NCBI GenBank assembly: GCA_900321265.1
Contig: ONVJ01000145.1
Coordinates: 1 to 6,006 of the forward strand
Direction of reading: 5' to 3'
Source of the DNA: an uncultured Eubacteriales bacterium
Lineage (GTDB): Bacteria; Bacillota; Clostridia; Oscillospirales; CAG-272
Length of the DNA stretch: 6,006 bases
Under the pieces are notes generated by a model. That model saw only the letters and a program-made list of their open reading frames with translations, was not told where the DNA came from and searched no databases. The translations under genes were made by a program, and so were the position numbers. This document shows, one piece after another, positions 1 through 5,700 of this stretch (position 1 is the stretch's first letter; every line of letters begins with the position of its first letter).

Positions 1-1738
1 CCGGCGATCTGCTGTATGTCGCCAGGATGTTGAAAACCTGCGCGAGCACGGTTCCCGAGAGGGCGATGGCGAGTATCCTCGCGTAGGAGATGATGTCGGA
101 TCCGAAGTTTACAAGTCCGTAAAGCCCGAGGAATCCCTTGAGCGGCTTCATTATAAGCTTCTTCTCTTTTCTTCCGGCGGTAAGTATCACCGCCGCCGCG
201 CCGACGCCGGCGACGATGAGTCCGGCGTTTCCGGGAATGAGGATCTTGATGATTATTCCGGCGTAGATCACCCAGTAGAAGGCGTAGTCGCAGATCGCGT
301 CGAAGGGCGATTCCTTCCATACGAGGGCGAATTTGATCGCCTGGCCGGTCACAAGATGACAGAAGCCCACGACAAGTCCGATTATCATGAACGTCATCGG
401 CTCGAGCACCGGATCGACGATGATCGCCAGCGTCTTCGGCAGCTCGGCGTCGGGGTTCGCAAAGCGCATTATGGCGAGGGGAAGATCGCCGAAATATCCT
501 CCGAAAAGCACGCCCGACACCGCGCAGAATATCCCGCAGATGCCGAACATCCGGAAGGCCCTCGCGGTCTTTTCCTCAAGTCCCATGATCGCCGGCAGCA
601 AAAATCCTCCCAGCATCATCAGGATGCCGTATCCGACGTCGGAAAACATCATCGAAAAGAGCACCGAATAGCAGATCGACATAATGAATGTCGGATCGTA
701 GCTTCCGTATTTCGGAAGCGAATACATCCCGATTACCCATTCGAAGTTCCGGGCGAAGCGGTTGTTTTCAAGGAGCACAGGTACGTCGTCGTCGGGGCCG
801 GGATCGGATATCTCATATGCGCATTTCGAGTCGGACAGCAGGGCTGCGATTTCATCCGCCTTTTTCTCCGGGACCCATCCCGAGAGCATCACGCACTCTC
901 CGGTGCATGCAAGTCTCCCGGCTATCTCGGTCTCAGCAACGCGGGTTCCCGCCACGTCCCAGAGCAGCTCGAAGCTGTCTTTGAATGCGGCGTTCTCCGC
1001 GAGAGTCTTTTCACACTCGGATATCCGGCCTTCAAGCTCCTCTTTTTTGGAGACGAGCTTCTCAAGATAGAGAGAGGCCTTCATATCGATGCCCGAAAAA
1101 TCCGCGGCGGAAAAACCGAGAGGCGAGAGCTTCCTGATCACGGAATCGGGAGAATCCCCCATGACATAGAAGAGCAGCTGCCTTGACTGCGATGTCGATC
1201 CGATCTGCGAGAAGGCAGCTGCGGTTTCGCCGAGCTTCTCCTCGATCTGACTGTCGCCGACCGGTGAGGGCACCGAACCTATAAGGGATACCGATGTCGC
1301 GGTCTTAACACCCGAAAGGGGCAGAGGTAGCTCCTTCCATGGCGATACCGACATGATCTCGGTCTCCACCGACTTCAGATCCGCCCTCAGAGACTCCATG
1401 GCGGAGACTGTCGCGTTGACCTTTTCAGCAGCCGAAAGCGCGGCTTTCGCGTCATCCGAATCGGTGTATTCGGTGATATCTATTCTCTTCTTCTTTTTGA
1501 AAAGCGGGGCTTTGCCGTTGAAATAGGGCGTGACAGCCGAGATCGCCGAAGCGGCGGCATCCCTTTCCTTTTCATATCTCCGCAGCTCGGATGAGAGGTC
1601 GTATCTCGAGGTCTTTCCCTCGGTAAGAGGGACGACGTCGACGTCGACGCATCTCTTTTTCACGAGCTCCCTTGACAGGTCCGCGGAGAACTGCTCGAGC
1701 GTCCAGATCTCGAGTTTTTTCATCCTGACGATTGCCAT
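1..1738 (-). CDS. ntpI: V/A-type ATPase subunit I (a-type membrane subunit), 3' end cut by window edge
   Basis: Membrane stator subunit of a V/A-type ATPase. It forms the ion half-channels next to the proteolipid ring and anchors the peripheral stalks. Translation from the ATG at 1738 gives 579 residues open to the left edge; family members are usually about 640-660, so only the last membrane segments are missing. Residues 1-345 are a soluble, partly coiled-coil domain starting MAIVRMKKLEIW, a typical opening. The membrane part starts near 350 and holds the hallmark MFSDVGYGILMM (about 364-375), then GVLFGGYFGDL (about 409-419), hydrophobic segments near 395-417, 447-460, 485-518, and SYARILAIAL (551-560). 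R554 in that last motif matches the essential channel arginine of the family. A Shine-Dalgarno AGGA lies at 1748-1751, nine bases before the start. The gene is 59 bases downstream of the stalk subunit gene, in the standard operon order. Whether H+ or Na+ is moved cannot be told without the proteolipid subunit. The gene is on the reverse strand, and a 276-codon antisense frame over it is a shadow. Confidence 0.95.
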   Translation of the reverse strand, partial: MAIVRMKKLEIWTLEQFSADLSRELVKKRCVDVDVVPLTEGKTSRYDLSSELRRYEKERDAAASAISAVTPYFNGKAPLFKKKKRIDITEYTDSDDAKAALSAAEKVNATVSAMESLRADLKSVETEIMSVSPWKELPLPLSGVKTATSVSLIGSVPSPVGDSQIEEKLGETAAAFSQIGSTSQSRQLLFYVMGDSPDSVIRKLSPLGFSAADFSGIDMKASLYLEKLVSKKEELEGRISECEKTLAENAAFKDSFELLWDVAGTRVAETEIAGRLACTGECVMLSGWVPEKKADEIAALLSDSKCAYEISDPGPDDDVPVLLENNRFARNFEWVIGMYSLPKYGSYDPTFIMSICYSVLFSMMFSDVGYGILMMLGGFLLPAIMGLEEKTARAFRMFGICGIFCAVSGVLFGGYFGDLPLAIMRFANPDAELPKTLAIIVDPVLEPMTFMIIGLVVGFCHLVTGQAIKFALVWKESPFDAICDYAFYWVIYAGIIIKILIPGNAGLIVAGVGAAAVILTAGRKEKKLIMKPLKGFLGLYGLVNFGSDIISYARILAIALSGTVLAQVFNILATYSRSP

Positions 1739-1797
1739 TTTTAACTATCCTGTAAAAAAATCAGACAGAGTATCGGTTTTCGGATGCGCGAACAAGC

Positions 1798-2130
1798 TCA
1801 GGGTTCCCCCACCATCTTCCAGCAGATCGCGCGTACTGCGTCGGGCATATGCTTTGCCGATCTCTGCGCGACTCTGTCGGCGTCTGCCCTGGCGCTTTTC
1901 AGTTCGTTTTCGATCATCCTGTCGGCTTCGCGTCTGAATGCCTCAAGCTTTTCGCGCTTTTCGGCTTCTGCCGCGGCAATGCCGTCGGCGACTCTTTTTT
2001 TGTTCTTCTCCGACGCCTCGGCGACCAGATCCTTTGCCGCTTCAACAGCTGAGGAGCGGATCGTTTCGGCCTTCTTTTCGGCCTCGAGTATCAGTTCGAG
2101 AGAACCTTCGGCGGTCTTTCCGGGTTCCAT
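1798..2130 (-). CDS. ntpF: V/A-type ATPase peripheral-stalk subunit (G/H-like, NtpF/AhaH position)
   Basis: Small charged protein of 110 residues, almost wholly predicted helix and coiled coil, rich in Ala, Glu, Lys and Arg. It begins MEPGKTAEGSLELILEAEKK and continues with heptad-like spacing to about residue 90. This is the form of the V/A-ATPase peripheral-stalk subunit (H in archaea, F in Enterococcus, G-like) that pairs with subunit E to hold the catalytic head against rotation. The assignment rests on length, composition and position directly before subunit I, since the family has few conserved residues. I chose the ATG at 2130 because GAAAGGA at 2140-2146 sits nine bases upstream. A longer frame from a TTG at 2148 adds six residues, but its start would lie beside that ribosome binding site without one of its own. 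The stop is TGA at 1798-1800. There is no signal peptide or membrane segment, so it is cytoplasmic. The ribosome binding site lies in a small inverted repeat (see 2140-2154). Confidence 0.85.
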   Translation of the reverse strand: MEPGKTAEGSLELILEAEKKAETIRSSAVEAAKDLVAEASEKNKKRVADGIAAAEAEKREKLEAFRREADRMIENELKSARADADRVAQRSAKHMPDAVRAICWKMVGEP

Positions 2131-2139
2131 ATCACCAGT

Positions 2140-2154
2140 TCCTTTCAAAAAGGA
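2140..2154 (-). promoter_or_regulatory. Small hairpin overlapping the ntpF ribosome binding site
   Basis: On the minus strand TCCTTT, a TTG triloop and AAAGGA form a perfect 6-bp stem. The 3' arm is the Shine-Dalgarno sequence of the stalk subunit gene that starts at 2130. If it folds in the mRNA it would partly hide the ribosome binding site and lower or couple its translation. The stem is short and mostly A-U, so it may be weak. Seen directly as an inverted repeat; the regulatory role is inference. Confidence 0.35.
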
Positions 2155-2183
2155 TTTGTTTTCGTTTTTGTCGCAGAGGTCTG

Positions 2184-3296
2184 TTATTTGAGTTTTATGA
2201 CTGTCTCTTCGGAGGATTCATGAGCCGAGTCGGTGAATCTCACCGAGCAGCTGTCGCCCGAAAGGACTATCGCCCCTCCTCTGTACCAGCTCTTGTCGTC
2301 GGCGGAGAGGGCTGATGCTACGATGCAGGGACAGGGCAGACCCAGCAGATCCCTGTCGTCTCCCGGCATAGTGACGTAGCATCTGTGTATGTGTCCCGAG
2401 ATCATAAGATCCGGCTTTATACTGTCACCGAGGATCTTCGCCCATCCGGCGTAGGTGTCCTGCTCTATGTCGAAGGGAGACCTTCTCGGTTCGCAGAATG
2501 GATTGTGTACTATCACGAGGCGGTATTTCACGCCGGGAGCCGCGTATTCTGTTTCCGGACTTTCAGCGATCTTTTTCAGGAATTCGGTTTCCTCGATCCT
2601 GAATTCATGGCAGCATATCGTGTGACCGTATTCGGGATTCGTGTCGGGCTTGTCTTCCGCGCAGTCGAGAACGACCGCCCAGATGTTTCCGAGCCTGACG
2701 GTGAAATATGATCTTCCGTTGTCGGTCGGAGTATGGTCGGCAATGTTTTCAGCGTAAATCCCTCGGGTGTCGTGGTTTCCGCGGGAGAAGATCACCGGAA
2801 GCTCGCCCTTCGTGACCGATCCGGCGATCATGTGAATAGTATCAAAGTATTCAAGTTTGCCGCTGTGGTTCGGGATGTCCCCGTTCAGTATGAGAAGATC
2901 AAGGTCGTCGCCGAAGAAGGAAGCTGCGCTGACCGGCCCGTCGACCCGGTTGTGGGCGTCGGCGACGTGGTAGATATTGATCCTCTCTTTCCCGATGCAG
3001 GGGCGAAAGTTGAAATCTGCGGTCTCGATCTCTCCCAGGTCTGAGAAATAGGGCTTTCTCTCGTTAATAACACGCCAGCAGACCCGGTAGCTGCGGGCTT
3101 CGTCGAGCACCGCCATGGGAAGCTCGCATTTGTGTGTGAGCGATGCTGAACGGAGTATCCCGTTGGAATGGTCATAGAAGCATCTGCCCCCGGTCTCTAC
3201 CCACATCACGCAGTTACTGTTTACGATGACGGTGATGATATACCTGTCCCCCACGGCGTAGACCGAAGGATATGACTTGAATATTTCGGGAAGCAT
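2184..3296 (-). CDS. Calcineurin-like metallophosphoesterase with N-terminal beta-sandwich-like domain
   Basis: A 370-residue dinuclear-metal phosphoesterase. All the usual metal-site blocks are in order: VADAHN (D113, H115), LNGDIPN (D140, N143), SRGNHDTRG (N174, H175), VIVHNPF (H264) and SGHIHR (H302, H304). This complete set supports an active enzyme. Residues 1-100 precede the catalytic fold and look like a beta-rich, fibronectin/purple-acid-phosphatase-like N-terminal domain. It has no signal peptide or membrane segment, so it is probably cytoplasmic. The substrate is not readable from sequence; phosphodiesters, phosphomonoesters or nucleotides are all possible. The ATG at 3296 has AAGGAG at 3308-3313, eleven bases upstream, and the stop is TAA at 2184-2186. 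It starts 82 bases after the end of the lipoprotein phosphodiesterase gene and ends 53 bases before the ATPase stalk gene, all on one strand. From memory, the whole-protein pattern (YDHSNGILRS, ADAHN, NPEYG) is like a clostridial family of uncharacterised phosphoesterases. Confidence 0.92.
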   Translation of the reverse strand: MLPEIFKSYPSVYAVGDRYIITVIVNSNCVMWVETGGRCFYDHSNGILRSASLTHKCELPMAVLDEARSYRVCWRVINERKPYFSDLGEIETADFNFRPCIGKERINIYHVADAHNRVDGPVSAASFFGDDLDLLILNGDIPNHSGKLEYFDTIHMIAGSVTKGELPVIFSRGNHDTRGIYAENIADHTPTDNGRSYFTVRLGNIWAVVLDCAEDKPDTNPEYGHTICCHEFRIEETEFLKKIAESPETEYAAPGVKYRLVIVHNPFCEPRRSPFDIEQDTYAGWAKILGDSIKPDLMISGHIHRCYVTMPGDDRDLLGLPCPCIVASALSADDKSWYRGGAIVLSGDSCSVRFTDSAHESSEETVIKLK

Positions 3297-3378
3297 TGAT
3301 CAGAGATCTCCTTGAATTATTTGGTTCCGGATCGGAAAATACTCAGAGATGTTCCGGGTTCGAAAGGCGAGCGGTCGG

Positions 3379-5319
3379 TTATTTGAGCTTCGTCGCGGCG
3401 TACTGTACGAGAGCGAACATGTCGTTCGTCATGATCGAGCGCATCCCGGCGCTGTACATGACCTCCCAGTACTGTTCGCAGTCATATCCGTTCGTATCGA
3501 TCGTCCACCCGCCGAAGAGGGTGCCGGGGTATTTTTTGCAAAGCGATTTGATCGTGTTAAGAACGCTCGAATTCGTGGGATCGAAGGCTCCGTTTACCAG
3601 CACCGCGGAGTTCGTCAGCGTGCTTTTCGCAAGTATCTGGGCGTAAGGCTCGGCGGTTCCTCTTCCGGTCCATCCTCTCAGGTAGAAATATGTCTTCTGT
3701 CCGTCGTTGTCGTAAAAGTATTTCTGGATCTTTAAGGCCTCTGAAGCGTCGAGCGTCCCTTCCTGGGAGGTGTCTACCGTCCCGTAGGAGATCAGCACCG
3801 ATTCGAAATTGCCGGTCGACTTCATCAGCGGGTAGATGTACCTCTCGGCGGATTTCGGCTGGATGCCCGGGATATCCGCGTATCTCCATTCCGCCTGCTT
3901 ATCGAGAACGATGAAGAATCTTCCCTTCGCGGCGATGAGCGCCTCTTCGAGGGTGGGAAGCAGGTAAGGAGTCACTTCGGCACTTGTCCCGCCCTTGCCG
4001 TCGAGAAGTCTGAGTTTGCGGATCTGTTCGAGGGTCCAGTCGGATACATTGGCGGAAGAGGGCAGTCCGTCCTTCCCGGCCTTCGATGAGAAATCGGTGG
4101 TGCGGTTCAGGGTCGCGTCGTGGATAACGACCGGTATCCCGTCCTTCGTATAGTGGATATCGATCTCCACGCAGTCGCCGCCCATCTTCCAGACGCTTAT
4201 CATTGATTCGATCGAGTTCTCGGGATAATAGAGGAAGTCGCCTCTGTGCGCGACGGTGAACAGGTGGTCCTTGTCGGTGCACATGAGGGCGGCGACCTTG
4301 CCGTCCCAGTCGAGCATCCGCTCGGAGGGCTCCCAGAGCCCATTCCAGTGGACGGGCATCAGAGAGGGATCGGCGATATAGGCGTCTCTGTCGGGCATTG
4401 AGAATGAGAAGAGCGTTTCGGGACCCGAGAAGGTCAGGCTGACCTTTTTCTCCCCTCCATTCAAAATATAACCCTCAAAGGTGCTGACGATCATCTCGGC
4501 AGTACGGCGGGAGCCCGCGGCAAGGCAGAGCCTGCCGTCGGCAAAATAGATCTCGCAGTCGTCCCAGCCGAGCTTCGAGCCGTCCCTGCCCACTCCCGAT
4601 ATCTCTATGATGTCGGTGCTTCCGGCGGATGATGCCGCAGATAACTTGTTCAGGGAATAGCCGGCGTTCTTTTCTATCCATGAGATAAGAGAATCGGCAG
4701 CGGAGGAATAAGCGCTGCCTCCGGAATAGATGACCGAATAATCTCCAAGGGGCTTGCCGTTGATCTCGATCGATTTAATAGGATATTCAAGTCCCGAGGT
4801 GTAAAGAATGTCGGTTGAGAGCACAGGACCTTGCGGAAGGATGTTCTCGGTGAAGTATTTTACAGCCTCGATCGTCGCATCCTCGTTCCAGCCGGCGATG
4901 ACGAGTTTGTTTCCGACGATGCGGATCGTATAATCGGTGTGGGAAATGTCCGAAAGCGCCTCGGCAGTCTCTGTGCGTGATGTATTTCCCACCAGTATCT
5001 CGTACTCATAAGGTTCTTTGTTCGGAGCGAGCCAGTCTGTGTCGGCGGTGAGAGAGGAGGACCATTTTTCCCTCAGGTCTCTCATAAGCTGAGTGAATGC
5101 CGTGACCAGCAGGTCTGAAGCCTTGTCCGGCCTCACGACCTTATAGGCGAGATCGGCTGACGAAAAATCGATCTTCGGGGCTTCGGGAGCGGCCGTGGCC
5201 TCGGGTGAGGTGGTCTCGTCCGGCTTTGCGGGATTGCAGGCGGCAAGATGCAGGAATATAAAAATGATGACCAGCAGAACTGCTGTAAGCTTCAGAGTTT
5301 TTCTGGCGGCTGTTTTCAT
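3379..5319 (-). CDS. Lipoprotein glycerophosphodiester phosphodiesterase (GDPD family) with duplicated N-terminal module
   Basis: A 646-residue surface-anchored enzyme expected to hydrolyse glycerophosphodiesters to sn-glycerol 3-phosphate and an alcohol. The N-terminus has basic residues K2, R6, K7 and K10, a hydrophobic run (11-27) and the lipobox LAAC with C28 as lipidation site, then a Pro/Glu/Thr/Ala-rich linker to about 50. Residues 57-286 hold two related alpha/beta modules (about 57-161 and 192-286). The catalytic GDPD barrel covers about 353-640: AHRG (H358, R359), ENS (E367), VEIDIHYTKDG (E385, D387, H389), VVIHD (H400), VLDK (D473, K474, where many relatives have Glu), GGWTIDT (W605) and the closing TNDMFAL. 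This set of catalytic and metal residues indicates activity. I chose the ATG at 5319 (AAAGG at 5332-5336, twelve bases upstream) over a TTG at 5331 that would abut the same ribosome binding site. The stop is TAA. It is the first gene after the promoter at 5378-5406. True substrates could be lipid head groups or teichoic-acid-like polymers; that is not decided by the sequence. Confidence 0.93.
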   Translation of the reverse strand: MKTAARKTLKLTAVLLVIIFIFLHLAACNPAKPDETTSPEATAAPEAPKIDFSSADLAYKVVRPDKASDLLVTAFTQLMRDLREKWSSSLTADTDWLAPNKEPYEYEILVGNTSRTETAEALSDISHTDYTIRIVGNKLVIAGWNEDATIEAVKYFTENILPQGPVLSTDILYTSGLEYPIKSIEINGKPLGDYSVIYSGGSAYSSAADSLISWIEKNAGYSLNKLSAASSAGSTDIIEISGVGRDGSKLGWDDCEIYFADGRLCLAAGSRRTAEMIVSTFEGYILNGGEKKVSLTFSGPETLFSFSMPDRDAYIADPSLMPVHWNGLWEPSERMLDWDGKVAALMCTDKDHLFTVAHRGDFLYYPENSIESMISVWKMGGDCVEIDIHYTKDGIPVVIHDATLNRTTDFSSKAGKDGLPSSANVSDWTLEQIRKLRLLDGKGGTSAEVTPYLLPTLEEALIAAKGRFFIVLDKQAEWRYADIPGIQPKSAERYIYPLMKSTGNFESVLISYGTVDTSQEGTLDASEALKIQKYFYDNDGQKTYFYLRGWTGRGTAEPYAQILAKSTLTNSAVLVNGAFDPTNSSVLNTIKSLCKKYPGTLFGGWTIDTNGYDCEQYWEVMYSAGMRSIMTNDMFALVQYAATKLK

Positions 5320-5377
5320 TACCGGGACCAACCTTTAAGAGATCAAAGATATGTTTCAATAAAAATAAAACTATTAT

Positions 5378-5406
5378 ATTATATCATATGAAGCGGTATA
5401 ATTCAA
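5378..5406 (-). promoter_or_regulatory. Sigma-A type promoter with extended -10, for the minus-strand phosphoesterase/ATPase gene run
   Basis: Read on the minus strand, TTGAAT (5401-5406) is followed after 17 bases by a perfect TATAAT (5378-5383), with TG one base upstream (5385-5386), giving an extended -10. An A-rich tract just upstream of the -35 (about 5409-5416 on this strand) could act as an UP element. Transcription should begin near 5371, giving a leader of about 50 bases before the lipoprotein start at 5319. No operator is recognised. Confidence 0.7.
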
Positions 5407-5472
5407 TGTTTTTTTTGAAATTTCATTGCACACAGAAGTGTTTAAAGCATTGAACTCAAACTTGATTCGCCG

Positions 5473-5496
5473 GCGGTGAGATCCGGTAATCTCCGC
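5473..5496. repeat. Stem-loop 1 of the intergenic block
   Basis: GCGG (5473-5476) pairs with CCGC (5493-5496), and AGAT (5479-5482) with ATCT (5489-5492), with a two-base TG bulge and loop CCGGTA. A competing pairing of CCGG at 5470-5473 with CCGG at 5483-5486 is possible. No T-run follows on either strand, so it is not an intrinsic terminator. Confidence 0.45.
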
Positions 5497-5524
5497 TGTC
5501 GTTCACTGATCCCCATTTTCAATC

Positions 5525-5550
5525 GGCTGACCGGGTAATCCGGGACAGCC
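5525..5550. repeat. Stem-loop 2 of the intergenic block
   Basis: GGCTG (5525-5529) pairs with CAGCC (5546-5550), and CCGG (5531-5534) pairs with CCGG (5540-5543), leaving loop GTAAT and a small asymmetric internal loop. CCCC at 5511-5514 could close an outer helix with GGGG at 5559-5562, in competition with stem-loop 3. No T-run is attached. Confidence 0.5.
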
Positions 5551-5555
5551 TGACG

Positions 5556-5577
5556 AACGGGGTATAATACCCGCGTT
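5556..5577. repeat. Stem-loop 3 of the intergenic block, containing a TATAAT
   Basis: AACG (5556-5559) pairs with CGTT (5574-5577) and GGGTA (5560-5564) with TACCC (5568-5572). The loop is TAA and G5573 is bulged, making nine base pairs. The centre reads TATAAT on the plus strand (5563-5568), but no acceptable -35 lies 16-18 bases upstream. It could be a dyad operator as well as an RNA hairpin. It is not followed by a T-run, so it is not an intrinsic terminator. Confidence 0.5.
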
Positions 5578-5643
5578 AGGAAAAATCGGGATATGCTGTC
5601 TGCGGATTCGGGATTCCTCCGGGCAATTATAGAAAAGGGGTTG

Positions 5644-5673
5644 TTGACAAACTGCTGCCCGATATGATATTAT
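5644..5673 (+). promoter_or_regulatory. Sigma-A type promoter for the rRNA methyltransferase gene
   Basis: A perfect -35 TTGACA (5644-5649) and -10 TATTAT (5668-5673) are 18 bases apart, with TG at 5665-5666 giving an extended -10. The expected start of transcription is near 5680, so the leader is only about 20 bases and holds the ribosome binding site GGAG at 5690-5693. Confidence 0.75.
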
Positions 5674-5700
5674 ATAAAAAAAACAGATCGGAGATGCTTC

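Larger units (their letters stand above)
5461..5640. other. GC-richer intergenic block with clustered stem-loops, function unknown
   Basis: This block lies between the two divergent promoters, so it is outside the predicted leader of both neighbours. It has no open frame with a ribosome binding site that I can support. It is richer in G and C than the AT-rich promoter stretches around it and holds at least three stem-loops, five CCGG motifs (5470, 5483, 5531, 5540, 5619) and two copies of GGTAATC (5485-5491, 5534-5540) within the stem-loops. GCTGTC (5495-5500) can also pair with GACAGC (5544-5549), so alternative folds exist. I compared it by eye with FMN, cobalamin, fluoride, guanidine and T-box leaders and found no match in element order. 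No U-run terminator follows on either strand. It could be an undescribed small RNA, a protein-binding region or a decayed repeat; the strand is undecided. Confidence 0.4.

Noticed and set aside
356..1186. Plus-strand open frame of 276 codons
   Set aside because: It lies antisense to the well-supported ATPase subunit I gene, its product is His/Arg-rich and low in sense, and it has no ribosome binding site; it is a shadow of a GC-rich gene.
1631..1650. Repeated GACGTC palindromes
   Set aside because: They encode the V-D-V-D-V stretch of subunit I and are explained by codon choice.
1739..1797. Run of seven T on the minus strand (1754-1760) between the stalk and subunit I genes, a possible terminator
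   Set aside because: No stable GC stem precedes it, and a terminator inside this conserved gene pair is unlikely.
3325..3337. Small hairpin TTCCG/CGGAA between the two phosphoesterase genes
   Set aside because: Five base pairs with no T-run after it on the minus strand; too weak to call a terminator.
3557..4681. Other-frame minus-strand open frames of 68-127 codons within the GDPD gene
   Set aside because: They share the strand but not the frame of the clear GDPD coding sequence and have Arg-rich, low-complexity products.
5461..5580. Resemblance to an FMN or cobalamin riboswitch (GCCGGCGGTGA, GGTAATC pieces)
   Set aside because: The conserved elements are not in the right order, the expected partners are absent, and the block lies upstream of the methyltransferase promoter and not in its leader.
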